From NCBI GenBank assembly GCA_008704415.1, contig VXIS01000103.1, positions 62,001 through 126,000 of the forward strand: 64,000 bases of DNA, given 5' to 3'. Positions 21,079-31,941 of this stretch are shown here, piece after piece. A program made the position numbers and the translations under genes. Source of the stretch: Sphaerosporella brunnea (taxonomy: Eukaryota > Ascomycota > Pezizomycetes > Pezizales > Pyronemataceae). The notes below the pieces were generated by a model, which saw nothing but the letters and a program-made list of their open reading frames with translations, was not told where the DNA came from and made no database searches. Position 1 is the first letter of the stretch. Every line of letters starts with the position of its first letter.

Positions 21079-21298
21079 AGTTTACCCGGCACCCCTAACC
21101 CACGCGCGCCCCATCAAAAACAGAGCACCGCAAAACACGATTTTGTCGCAACAAAAATATGAAATTTCTAGTTCTTCATTGCCAAGCGTCTTAGAGAATA
21201 GGTACCTAGTTTTGAGATTTTAAGTAAATTTTTTGGGCAAGAAACGGCGGAGATATCATTTTTCAGGTGAGCTTTGGTTAGTGATGCCGGGTAAATTG
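21079..21298. mobile_element. Short inverted-repeat element (MITE)
   Basis: About 220 bp with ends that match as inverted repeats: TTTACCCGGCACCCCTAAC on the left and GTTAGTGATGCCGGGTAAA on the right, with few mismatches. Downstream of it, 21300-21333 (GTGTCCCAATACTTAAAAAT, CCGTCGAGTAT) resembles the right end of the MITE at 63454. No coding content. Confidence 0.6.
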
Positions 21299-21405
21299 CG
21301 TGTCCCAATACTTAAAAATCCGTCGAGTATCTGCGTGTCTATCGGTTGATGCTTTCAACTGTATGATCTTTCATGTCCATAAAAAGAGCCTCTAATTTTC
21401 ATCCA

Positions 21406-21487
21406 TCCGCCGTGGTGTAGTGGCTAGCATTTGTCGCTTTCATCCGAGAGCGCCGACAAGACCCGGGTTCAATTCCCGGCGGCGGAA
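21406..21487 (+). tRNA. tRNA-Glu (TTC) with short intron
   Basis: The acceptor TCCGCCG pairs perfectly with CGGCGGA, with A as discriminator. The T-arm is CCGGGTTCAATTCCCGG and the anticodon stem TGTCG/CGACA. The loop reads CTTTCA, then ~10 nt (21443-21452), then C, which fits tRNA-Glu with anticodon TTC (21439-21441) and a 10-nt intron after position 37. T-rich sequence follows at 21494. Confidence 0.88.
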
Positions 21488-21832
21488 GGTCCTCTTTTGC
21501 CCCTCTTTTTTTGCCCCAGTACTGGCGGTCGAGATAGAGAGACCATGCACAGTTTAGGTTCTGGCAGTTGCGTTCTTCGGAAAAGAGAACTCAAATTCCG
21601 AGCAGTTTCTTGCATTTGACTGTGCACTTCTGTCTCACCCGTCGCCGAACCAATCCCCGGGCCCAAGTTTGTGGTCGAGCATGGTGCAGGCAGCTTTAGA
21701 CCCACAAGCTAGTCGGAATTTCCCCGACTTTAAGAGTGTGTGGACGGCACTGGAAGTGGTCGACGCGTGCGAAGTGGCGATGGACTGCTGGGTGTATTGG
21801 TTTCGATATTTCAGCTGGTCCAAGCTTTCTAC

Positions 21833-22287
21833 CAGTGTTCTCAACAGCCAGCCCGCCCGGCCGGCTGCGTTGGGCGGATGTGGGCTGATCAAAAAGCCCG
21901 GCTGGCTGTTTGGGCTGATCAAAAAGCCCGCCCGGCTGTTTGGGCTGCAGCCCACAATGACGACAAATACGACCACCGTGATGTAAACTACTGCTATGAA
22001 ACGAAAAGTACATAAAGATGTTCGCCGTGTAAAATGATGACTAGGAGGAGATCACTAGATAGGAGTTTAGTATAACATCACAGATCCTGATAAGTCTATC
22101 GGCGCCGATTGAACCCCGCCACTTGCAGTGGACGGTCTTCACCGAAGATCACTCAAAGTTCTGGCAGCCGGGCTGGCCCGAAAGCAGGCTGGGCCGTTTG
22201 GGCTGATGCAAAAAGCCCGCCGGGCTGGCTGCTTAAAGCAGCCGGCCCAGCCCGCCCGGCTGTTTGGGCTGGCTACTGAGAACACTG
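21833..22287. mobile_element. Non-autonomous hAT element with perfect 8-bp target duplication
   Basis: 455 bp with ends CAGTGTTCTCA and TGAGAACACTG and an 8-bp duplication CTTTCTAC on both sides (21825-21832 and 22288-22295). The subterminal regions are packed with GCCCGCCCGGCTG/TTTGGGCTG motifs, the kind of repeated binding sites hAT elements have. No coding capacity. The left flank (from 21680) begins like the 36-bp TIR of the DDE element family, so this hAT may sit inside a deleted relative of that family. Confidence 0.9.
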
Positions 22288-22295
22288 CTTTCTAC

Positions 22296-25200
22296 AGCCG
22301 ATACCAACACCAGCCCGCTGCCCACGAGAGCGCTCAACCGGTAGGAGCTCGCAGTGTAATTTTACACAGCGCAGCTGTTACACGGGATCACTCGGCTTAT
22401 TGTAGTCGCACCCAGAGACGTCCATCTCCAGCCTGCCAATGCGCACGTTTGAAGCTGCCGGCACTGTTCGGTAATCGGTATCGAGATCCCGAGTGCTTAC
22501 CTTCTCCACCGATGCGTACTCCTGTTGGAGGTGATGCGCTGCGTTTATTGGAGGAGTATACAGGGGAAGAAAGCTGTGCCCCCGCGTTGTGCGTTGTATT
22601 AGAGGCAACGTTGCTATTTCGAAAACACAGAAGTGGTCGCCGGTAGACCGATGTAGCTGTAACAACAAGACCGCCGTTAGGGTAAATTGAGCGCTTTTTG
22701 GGCGGCAAGTGTGCCCATTACCTGCAGCGGGACTATCCAGCCCACTATACGTGATCTCCTTGTGAATGTGGAGGTGCTGTTCCGCGAACCAATATATCGG
22801 TGCTGCCTCGATCTGGGTACCACTTACTTAGGCTTACCTGGCTGCGCAGGCTCTTTCTGTCTATACCACAAATCTCCTGGCTCGGGGCTCTTGGACTTGA
22901 AACCTTCTTTTGTATCAGGTGAGGCCCAGGTCCTCTTGCATATACCTATGGTACCTGTGCGGGTTTTTGTTCAGATAGGTACCGTATAATTCCTTATATA
23001 CTGCGCAGTGGCGAAGTGACTTCGCCAGTGGCAGTGCAGAACCTCGATATCACATGTCCACTTCCCTATTGGCTGATGACTGCCTACCTATTCTAGTATA
23101 GAAGGTTTTTGTTCCTGCATCCGCTAATAATTTCGGGTACCAAGATCGAACCGCGCCTGCTAAGTCGCATCGCGGGCAAGTATGGGGACACTAAAGACGG
23201 AGGGGTTTGGGTACCCTGACTTTGGATGGGGCATCCTCCACCAAAAAAAAGTTATTTTAAAAAATAACACTATCAGGGGCCTAGTTTTCGCTCGCTCTAT
23301 CGACTGATTAACTCAGAATTTCCGAATTCTGCCTGGTTGTTGAGAAAATAGGACCCTCCCCGGTGACAAATGTCAGTTATATGGTCAAAAAAGGAAGATT
23401 CACGCTCATCACTCGGCACTTTTGTATGTGTTACTAAGCGAAACGAATGTCAGAAATCCCACAGTGACTAGGAGTCCCCAACCATAATCTGGCCAAAAGC
23501 TTTTAGCCTGCCGGAACCTGGTACATATAGACGGGACACAAGGCGAGCCGACAACTTTATATGACAGCCGTGTGAGCCTTGTATGCCTTGCGATTGAGGA
23601 GGTCATAGTTCACCGCACATCGCGAGCTTGACCCCACGCTCCTGGACTGGCGGTGTCCTACATTTTGAATGCGTATGTGAGTTGAGTCGTGGATGTTGCA
23701 CCACAATTGCACCGCCTGCGCTCTGCACTCCTGTCGTAACAGTGCTGATCTCCCATTTTCGACCAGAGGCCCCCTATCGAAACTTGCCGATATCCGCATC
23801 CAACTACGGCTGCTCGACCGCTAATCAGTGCCAACCAGGCAAGCAAAAGAGAACTTAGACAAGTGGGTTACAAATTCGGTTGTCACGGCGCGAGGTTGGA
23901 ATAAGGTTTGGTGGCGTTTGCGTTGTGGCCGTCGCGTTGCGGCTCTGTATTGCGGCTCTGCCGAGGTTGTGTTCGGTTTCCACGTGGCGCGGCGCACCGG
24001 TCACGTGGGCAATATAAGGGGCCTATGCTTCCGCTTTGTTGTTTGCTTTCCTTTCCTCTTTACAGGACCTTCGTATTTCAATCTGAATACCTCTGTTCCA
24101 CTCTGAACCCTGGACTCCGTGCATAGCATCTCCCGTCTTGTCTCCCGGATCTCGTCTCGGCTCTAGTTCCTGTCTCCGTCAGTTACCCCTCCGTGCGCGA
24201 GGACCTTGGGCCCCTCCAGTTTGCTCCCGACCCTCTCCGTTACACCCAGGCCCGCCGATGTCGCCCGCGCACGGCTATGTCAGGCACCTTCTATATTGTA
24301 ATCTCTCAATGTCGGCCGGGCCCGGCAGATATCGGCACGGTTGCGACCACTGGTACCGCTCCACCTCGTACCTCGGGCCCGCGGCACGCAATCCTTTCCC
24401 CAGTAGCCTCTCAGCGATCCGTTTATCTTGCAGCGCGAAGGTTACTGCTCCTTTATCGACCGTTGCGATCTGATCCACCGGGGTTCCATTCGGATGATGA
24501 CTCCAGGATTTTCAGCTTCAATCTCCTTTCGCAGGATCTGAAAGCCTTTTAGAGGTGCTGTTAGTGTGTCTTTGGTTTGGTTTTTCGTTTAAATCATACA
24601 GCGTACACGAGGGCGTTAGCCCGAGTGCCTCCTATCTTGCGAATCGGAGTGAGGCCAAGGGCCTATGACGGACATAAGAAACCTGGTATCCTGTCCCCAC
24701 GGTTTTACCCGTCTGTTGGGGCTCCCCATACAAAAGAAATACATAAAAGCAAATTCAGTGAAAAGAGTGAATCGAAAACCCAAAAACCTCCTCCAACCCT
24801 TCAGTGAAAGTGATCCCTATATCGACTTGACGTGCTCCCTCCCCGTCCGACCCACCACCATGTGCATTCCTCCGCCCATATGCACGCCCGCTTCTAACGC
24901 CCGAAAGATCTCAAACATCGCTGTGCCCTCGATGTCGGGAATATTTCACCCTCTGGAACGTGGTCTCTTTGCTGCCTAAAACCATGATCCCCACACTACA
25001 ATCGGCCCCGCTCGGGGCACCGGAAGAGTCCATGTTACCGGCGACTGCGATTTGTGGGGGTTAGGTGCCTCTGCCTACCCACAGAGGGGGCCCCACTTTG
25101 CCGGGTTGCGGACTTAGGTCGATCGGTATACGCGCACACGCTCAGGAGTTATCGCTCGCTCGCTTCGCACGATATAGTTCCGTTCCGTCTCGATGGGGGG

Positions 25201-26046
25201 CTCACTGCAAGTGCTATCGCCTTGCTAACTGGCGTTAAACGTTCATTCCAACAAGTTGCCATGCGGACTATCGGCTGAGGTTAATACTGAGTGGTAGCAA
25301 GCGAATCGCGGGGGCAAATGAGTTGTTGAATCGAAACCGTACACTCTACCTCGCCTGGCAGAGCGGACACACACACCACAAAAACATCGTGAAGCCAAAG
25401 TGTGCGGGGTTTTCGGTGTGCCAACGCACAGGCTTGGCATTTCCGGGCGGTTAGTGTGGTTGTCGAGGGTGTGTCTTGTTAGTGTGTGTCTCACTCGCTG
25501 CAGTGACCAGTCTCCCGCATGGCGAATGATATCCCATGACCACGTGACCACTGCCCAAGCTTCGGGCCACCAAAAGGATGGGGGCTTATGTAACAATGCA
25601 ACCGAAGAGCCTCAAGAAAGTTTGCGGTTGCAACGTACTAAAATCCGTCACCGGTGTGTGATAGTCACCGGTGTCTGCACGCCTCTAACCCTTTGCATTC
25701 ATCATGGTTGCGGCTGGTACAAACATCGCCGCTGCGCTAGCAACACCCGTCGCGTCTCCGCTGTCCTTACAAACGACAAATCCAGTCACAATAATTGCAA
25801 CCGCATTGATAAGTTTGGGTGCAATGAAATCACTTCCCTTTCTTTCACGAAAAAAAAACCATCGCAAGTTTGTGTAGCACTCAAGAACAGCTACACCCCG
25901 CCGAAAGCCAAAATGTCACTTGTAAACCTTTATTCATCGTTGCTATGCTTCAACCCTTCTAATGCCCCTGAAAGAAGTGCCAGTGTTGTACCGGCCTACC
26001 ATACAGCATCACGAATCATCAGAATCGAAACGAAAAACCATCAATC
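22296..26046. other. Gene-poor 3.75 kb
   Basis: No gene can be supported. Contents seen: a small palindrome GGCGAAGTGACTTCGCC at 23010-23026; a promoter-like block at 23990-24020 (CACGTGG, then AATATAAGG); and a 42-residue protein-like stretch on the minus strand around 24990-24840 (DIEGTAMFEIFRALEAGVHM) bordered by stops, possibly the end of a decayed gene. Confidence 0.5.
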
Positions 26047-26982
26047 TCAAACACCGGACATCTGTGAATCCCAGCCATCGTGATCGTCAGCATCATCATC
26101 ACCAGCATCACCAACATCAATATCATCATCATCACCATTACCACCATCGTCCTTATCGTGATCATCATCGGATTCGGTCTCACCCAAATGCAGACCCCGA
26201 AGTCGGCTGCAAATCTGCAACTCGAGTCCTGTTTGGTTAGGCGTTACTTCCTTGACGAGAAGTTCGCATGGCACCGCTAGACCGTGGTTGGCGAGGAAAG
26301 GAAAGGTTTCAGGGCCGTGCCCACGCGCATGCACTCCCATAACGAATGGTCCCGTTGGAACTTGCTCGCCGTTTTCTTCCTTTAGTGAAGGCCATCTCAT
26401 CTGGAAACTTGGAACTTGCAAGTTCTGTAGTTTCATTCCAATCTCCAATTGGAGACAGATTACCAGCGCGCCCGGGAGGAAAAAATCCTTGTACTGATTA
26501 CCCAGTTTGAGGCTCTTCTGTCCGATACGGTTCTTCGCTTGTATCAGAAGGGCTCCAACCTTCTTAAAATCGAGGGGTAGGGCGGGGTCTCCAAAGTACA
26601 CGGGAATAAGTATGTCCCACCATTTCTGGTTGGGGCACAGTTGCAAGGCTGCGTTAGAGCGCAGAAGTTCCACCAGGAGATTTGTAAAATTGGCCGGGTC
26701 AAGGTGTTTGGTGGTATATGTGAAGTGGGTGAAATTCAGTACACCATCTTTGATGGAGTAGATCGGGTCGACTAGTGTAACGCTACCGTCTCCGCGTGGG
26801 CGAGGGCGCTTCTGCATCTTGTCTTCATACCCATTCATAACCACATTATCGCCCAACAAAAAGTTGAGGAAACTCTGATATGAAAAGGGTCGGGAATATC
26901 GAAAGTCCTGACGCGAAGTTGACCGGGGAAGTCCGAAAAGCAGATAGTCGCGCGCGAGAATCAGCAGGATCCGACAGTACAT
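26047..26982 (-). CDS. Conserved fungal protein, possible restriction-endonuclease-like fold, acidic tail
   Basis: 311 residues without intron. The middle part, ALQLCPNQKWWDILIPVYFG followed by VGALLIQAKNR, resembles a group of fungal proteins in which an aspartate and a later Q-x-K lie on adjacent strands. That arrangement recalls PD-(D/E)xK nucleases of the D...QxK variant, but this is my inference from short motifs. The C-terminal ~45 residues are almost pure Asp/Glu/Gly. A single-exon start at 26982 is provisional; upstream exons may exist, because the 5' region stays open in another frame up to about 27190. It is divergent from panB, with 407 bp between starts. Function unknown. Confidence 0.6.
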   Translation of the reverse strand: MYCRILLILARDYLLFGLPRSTSRQDFRYSRPFSYQSFLNFLLGDNVVMNGYEDKMQKRPRPRGDGSVTLVDPIYSIKDGVLNFTHFTYTTKHLDPANFTNLLVELLRSNAALQLCPNQKWWDILIPVYFGDPALPLDFKKVGALLIQAKNRIGQKSLKLGNQYKDFFLPGALVICLQLEIGMKLQNLQVPSFQMRWPSLKEENGEQVPTGPFVMGVHARGHGPETFPFLANHGLAVPCELLVKEVTPNQTGLELQICSRLRGLHLGETESDDDHDKDDGGNGDDDDIDVGDAGDDDADDHDGWDSQMSGV

Positions 26983-27389
26983 CTCCCCTCGGACGCCCTT
27001 GGATGACGGTGATTAGCGGCAGTAGCGGCGTTGATGAGGGTTGAAGCGATGGTGGACAACGTTGAGGCTGTGACCTGAAGTCTTGGTCGTTGGTGTTGGG
27101 GGAACGGGCTCGTCGTGGTGTAGAGGAGGAGATGGAGGAGTGCAGCTGGTTGAGATAAGGAGGCGGCACGAGTAGCGAGAGTGTCATCCGACGGAGCGGG
27201 TTCGACTCCCGACGGATGCAATCGAAGTACGTGGAGTGGACACGCCAAGAGTGGAGACGCGGGTAACCCTGGATAAGCTAAAGAGGGTCTGAATCCCCTT
27301 TTGCGGCCGGAACTCTTCGACTGTTTACTCCGCATTCTGTTTATTCGTTACTGCACTGTCGGCGGACCCTGCATAAACGAAAATTAAAA

Positions 27390-28472
27390 ATGTCTCTCGG
27401 CTCATCGATGCTGCTCCGACATCTGCGTCGTGCTGCAGCAACCTCAACCTCAACCTTCTTCCTCCCGCGCGCAGTAGCGGCGCCACAATGTCGCCACAGC
27501 TCTCACTCCCCGCTCTCGCCGACCGCGATTCCTCCGCGAAAGAAAGTAACCATCAACACCCTGCGCTCTCTCTACGCCGCAAAGACTCCAATCACGATGA
27601 TAACCGCCCATGACTTCCCGTCTGGTCTGGCCGCAGACCTGGCAGGCGTCGATATAGTGCTGGTGGGTGATTCACTCGCAATGGTAGCATTAGGGATGGA
27701 GGTGTGTATACCCCCCCCCCCCCTTTTCCCCTCTCCTCCTAGCTAACTAACTAGCGGCTTTGCTGGATAGGACACGAACCAACTCCCCCTCTCCGCAATG
27801 CTGCACCACTCTCGCGCCGTCGCTCGCGCCATAAAAAGCGCCTTCCTAGTAACAGACCTACCAATGGGGTCCTACGAGGTTTCTGCCGAGCAAGCCATCG
27901 CCAGCAGCATCAAGTTGGTCCAAGAGGGGCGGACCCAAGCCGTCAAGCTCGAAGGCGGGGCCGAAATGGCGCCAACAATCTCACGGCTCACCTCCCTCGG
28001 CATTCCCGTGCTGGGCCACATCGGGCTGACGCCGCAGCGGCAGTCAGCGCTGGGCGGGTTCCGCGTGCAGGGGAAGACGCTGGGGTCTGCGCAGAAGCTT
28101 TTGGCAGATGCATTAGCCCTTCAACAGGCCGGGTGTTTCGCTCTAGTCGTTGAAGCTGTTCCTGAGGAGGTGGCGAGAATCGTTACCGACGAGCTGGAAA
28201 TCCCCACCATTGGCATCGGCGCGGGCAAAGGCACGAGCGGTCAAGTCCTGGTGCAGGTTGATATGTTGGGCTATTACCCCGACGGGAGGTTCATGCCCAA
28301 GTTTGTGAAGAGGTATGCGAACTTGTTTGAGCATGCCAAGACAGGCATCGAGGAGTATATGCGCGAGGTCAGGAGCGGAGAGTATCCCCAGCGGGAACAT
28401 ACGTATCCGATGAGCCAGGAGGAGCTGGAGGCTGTTAGGGGGTATATGAAGGAGAGGAAGGAGAAGGAGTAG
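27390..28472 (+). CDS. panB: 3-methyl-2-oxobutanoate hydroxymethyltransferase (ketopantoate hydroxymethyltransferase)
   Basis: Makes ketopantoate from 2-oxoisovalerate and methylenetetrahydrofolate, the first committed step of pantothenate and CoA synthesis. Two exons, 27390-27701 and 27771-28472 (GT-AG intron of 69 bp with a C11 tract), give 337 residues. Motifs: [20 protein letters not shown], then [16 protein letters not shown] with the metal-binding [46 protein letters not shown] and VDMLGYYPD. The N-terminus ([20 protein letters not shown]) is a likely mitochondrial presequence. Full-length and apparently intact. Confidence 0.97.
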
Positions 28473-28878
28473 AATTTTGTTTGTGTTTGATATCAAAAAA
28501 TATAGACTTCTCTTGGTTATTTTGATATGCTTTGAAAGATGCCAATTGGTACTTGTGCAGGACAAGTGGTGATCTTGCAGTGGGTTACCCCCTTCTCCGT
28601 GTGGGAAAGTAATGCTTGACTGATTCTGTATGGCCAAAACATTTCCAGGCATGGAAATTCGGAAAGAAAATCAGATATTACTCACGGGGGGACAATTCAT
28701 CCGTGGCTTTCCTCCCCACTGAGGGTCCCGTGATTGCAATCTCCATGCATCGGAACGTGCCGTCAGTTCCCCACAACTAATAACGTCATCATATCACATT
28801 TCCCAAATGCCCCTCCTCCCCTCATCACGACGCCTCACCACCCTTCGCTCCCACATCACCACCACCACCACCCGCACC

Positions 28879-30033
28879 ATGGCAAACTACACCACCAACA
28901 CCTCGATGTACAAGCTCAACCACACGATGCTGCGGGTCAAAGACCCGCAGGCAAGCATCAAGTACTACAGCGAGAACTTCGGCATGAAAGTGATCAATCG
29001 CCTGGACGTCGAGGAAGCCAAGTTCTCGCTGTACTTCCTTGCCTTCGACTCGGCAAAGGCTGAGAGCGCGGGAAAGCACTGGACCGACCGTGAAAGCGTG
29101 CTCGAGCTTACGCACAACTATGGCACGGAGAATGATCCGAACTACAAAGTTGCGAATGGCAATGAGGAGCCATGGCGAGATAAGTCCCAAAAAAAAAAAA
29201 AAAAAAAGAAAAAGAAATGGCGGAGAATGTTGATATGGGATGGTAGGCACGCTTCGGCCACATCTGCTTCTCGGTCGACCACCTGGAAGCCACCTGCGCA
29301 GCCCTTGAAACCGCCGGCGTAAAGTTCCAGAAAAAGCTCACGGAGGGGAAGATGCGGGACATCGCGTTTGCGCTGGATCCAGATGGGTACTGGGTCGAGC
29401 TCATCGGGCGGCCCTCTGCCAACCCCGAGGCGAAAGAGACCGATAAGGAGACTTACCGCTTCAACCACACTATGATCCGTGTCAAGGACCCTGAGAAGAG
29501 CTTGCTGTTCTACCAGAGCACCCTGGGTATGAGCTTGCTGCGCACCGTCGAGAACAAGGAGAGCAAGTTTAATCTGTATTTCCTCGGGTACCGGCGCAGG
29601 GGAGAGGATGGAAGTGAGGTCACAAAGGAGAAGTTGGCGGATAGGGAGGGCGTGAGTTTTTCCCCTAAGAAGAGACATGTTAATGCGAGGCTGAGAGATA
29701 GCAGTTGCTCGAGTTGACATGGAACTACGGCACCGAGAGCGATCCCAATTTCAAGTACCACAACGGAAACACGGACCCGCAGGGCTTTGGTCATTTGTGT
29801 ATCTCGGTAGATAGTCTTGAGGATGCTTGCGCGCGCTTTGAGGACCTGCAGGTCAACTGGAAGAAGAGACTCACGGATGGAAGAATGAAGACTGTGGCTT
29901 TCATTCTGGATCCCGATGACTACTGGATTGAGTAAGTTCCTTTGATGATAGGGTGTGAGGTGGGGATGTAGGCTGACGGTAATCTAGGATCCTCCAGAAT
30001 GAGGGGTTGAAGAAGAGTGGTGCGGGTTGGTAA
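28879..30033 (+). CDS. GLO1: Lactoylglutathione lyase (glyoxalase I), two-domain
   Basis: Converts the hemithioacetal of methylglyoxal and glutathione to S-lactoylglutathione. Four exons: 28879-29179, 29251-29651, 29702-29931 and 29988-30033, total 325 residues. Two tandem VOC domains are clear: [18 protein letters not shown]...[10 protein letters not shown]...FGHICFSVD...[13 protein letters not shown], and [18 protein letters not shown]...[10 protein letters not shown]...FGHLCISVD...[11 protein letters not shown]. The metal-binding H/E pairs are present. Introns 2 and 3 are GT-AG. Intron 1 (29180-29250) has no usable GT: only an AT-AC cut (ATAAGT...GGCAC) yields the conserved [11 protein letters not shown]. 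The frame is open upstream to ATG 28807, adding 24 Arg/Thr-rich residues, a possible mitochondrial form. Confidence 0.95.
29180..29250 (+). other. Non-canonical AT-AC intron in GLO1
   Basis: 71 bp starting ATAAGT and ending GGCAC, containing a run of 19 A and a TTGAT branch-like site. Splicing G|AT...AC|GC gives the codon GGC and the universally conserved GFGHI. Using the AG four bases upstream of the AC would shift the frame. The donor ATAAGT is the form used by U2-type AT-AC introns, not the U12 ATATCC. Confidence 0.75.
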
Positions 30034-30930
30034 ATGGGCAAGGCCACGCCTTTGTAGCTGGTGAATTGTGTTCACCGAAGGCGAGTGACACATACTTCCA
30101 ATTCACCAGTCTTTGTTCTGTGAGCTTTTTTTTCATTTCTTTTTTTTTCAATCGTATTGTATTCGGCCGCTTGGGCCATGACATATAGAGAGAGAAGAGA
30201 CTGTGCTGCCCCATTAGGCTGGGGGGCCTGCGGCCCATCTAACGAAAACGTAATCAAGGAGATCGCACCGGGGGTAGATGACGTTACCAAGGAGAGATTC
30301 GTGACAATTACCGGTACCTAGGAGAGGACAAGTTGTTCTGTGAACCTTTGAGATATGTAGAAATACGGGTTACCAAGCCCCGCCCCCGTTTGATTGTTTG
30401 CCTATATTGCCTATATATAGTAGACAGCTTGGCCGCCTCAGGGATCGCCACTTCCATCATTGGGGGGAGGGGGGTGAGAACAGCTTCTTAAATTTCTCAC
30501 ATACCATGTTAGATGTAACTAGCCCGGCATGGATCATAAAATATCACTAACACCCCACGAGTGAGATTGTGCGGGCCGTATCTGTAACATGAGGGGATCA
30601 ACGCAGCTCTTCTTTGGATACAAGCCCAGTCATGACGTGTCATCCGCTCGAGTCAGCATAGGTGATACGTTGTGAAGCGGTTTGACTCGGCTTGTGAAAC
30701 TTCCAACAGCACGTACTCGTGGCAAAAGGCAACGCGGACACAAAGTGTGTTTTCCATCGATGTCATAGCCAAGCCGGAGTGAGTGCTCTCAAGCCTTCAA
30801 GTAAGTCACGATTGTGCACGTTGGAGCCACGGCTCCATCAATTAACTACACAATCATCGAACCTCTGCAGCAGTCCCATCCATTCAAATAACAACAAATA
30901 AAAAAAAAAAAACATTCCATTCTCTCACCC
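30034..30930. other. Intergenic, no gene seen
   Basis: About 900 bp downstream of GLO1. T-rich around 30120-30150. Neither strand carries a protein-like frame. Confidence 0.45.
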
Positions 30931-31230
30931 CTACTTTCCCTCCTGCGCCCTACAAGTCCCAGGCGGGCAATCGCACTCCCCCTTCCCCAACATCCTACAC
31001 GGCGCCCCCGCGCCCTCACCTCCAGCCTTTTCGTCAACCGCCCTGGCCCCCATTCCCGGCGCCGGTCCAGAGCTCTTGCTTCGCGTCTGCGAGCCTCCTT
31101 CTCCTCCTCCTCCTCCTCCTCCTCCTCCTTCACGCGTCTCTTGCCCCGTGCGGACGTTGGTGATGATCGCGTCTGCCGAGCGGTGCTTGGAGCTCGACAA
31201 CATGGAGGCGGTGTTGCGGGAGATATTCAT
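30931..31230 (-). CDS. Small hypothetical protein with Cys-rich end
   Basis: About 99 residues from ATG 31230 (MNISRNTASMLSSSKHRSAD). The N-terminal half looks natural (SADAIITNVRTGQE). A poly-Gly/Glu stretch comes from a CTC repeat at 31101-31130. The C-terminal GKGECDCPPGTCRAQEGK holds four cysteines counting the earlier CRMLGKG, faintly like small metal-binding fungal proteins. I do not recognise the family; the start is a guess, as the frame is open 46 codons further. Confidence 0.4.
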   Translation of the reverse strand: MNISRNTASMLSSSKHRSADAIITNVRTGQETREGGGGGGGGGEGGSQTRSKSSGPAPGMGARAVDEKAGGEGAGAPCRMLGKGECDCPPGTCRAQEGK

Positions 31231-31562
31231 GGGTTGTGGTTTTGTGGGGTTGTGGTGATGGTTTGGGTTGGATGTATGAATGGTGAGGAGAGATAATGGG
31301 ATTGGGAAGGGGGAGGGGGGCTTTATGTAGGACCAACACCCACGGTGGTTGCATGATATCATGTCCATGTCACGTCGCCGCTACCCCCCCAAAATGTGGC
31401 TTGCATGGTGAAGAAGCAAAAACACAGGAGGATTCCCGGATCCGGACGTGGCGTTTGCGGAGTAGCTAATGCTCCCCAGCTGCGTAAATCGTGATTGTGC
31501 TGGCCAGTCGACGACGGGCTGAATACGTGACTTGTCGAAATGCCTATCGCAGAGGGCGGCCA

Positions 31563-31789
31563 AGCACTGTCGACTGTCCTCAGTTACGTCGTAAGCTGAA
31601 GGTTGTGCTCGCAACACAACTTTTCGGCGCGCTGTGTCATGCAGTAAACATCAAAAAACCCATCCAGGCAATTGCTTGGCGATATGTGCCGGGCATCGAG
31701 AAGGGAACCCGGGGAGTGCTTCGCACCGCAACTTTTCCACGGAAGAGTGTTTCTGTGTCGCTGTTGCTCCATTCCCCATACACGTCGCA
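31563..31789. repeat. Sequence shared with the hAT element at 36512, upstream of CDC73
   Basis: Two blocks match the interior of the hAT element at 36.5-36.8 kb: 31571-31592 (CAGTTACGTCGTAAGCTGAA) and 31742-31780 (GAAGAGTGTTTCTGTGT... to CATTCCCCATA, two mismatches in 40). They are separated here by ~150 bp that the other copy lacks, with the microhomology GAAG at the junction. No inverted-repeat terminus is visible on this side. Confidence 0.6.
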
Positions 31790-31941
31790 CGTAGCAAGCA
31801 CGAGCTCCCCCCCTCCACATCACGTCGTCGCGCTCAGCTCACCCCACGAACCCAAACACAGGAACGCACCACCGCGGCGCCAATCACCACACGCCTCCAC
31901 TCTACCGACACACCACAACACACATACATACAACAGCAACC

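Noticed and set aside
23880..24600. Possible solo LTR (starts TGTCACGGCGCG, TATA-like AATATAAGG near 24010, TGGTACCGCTCC near 24349)
   Set aside because: No second copy, no defined CA end and no target duplication could be found.
27165..27225. tRNA-like segment with a good B box (GGTTCGACTCCCG) followed by GGATGCA
   Set aside because: No matching 5' acceptor (GCATCCG), D-arm or anticodon arm can be placed upstream.
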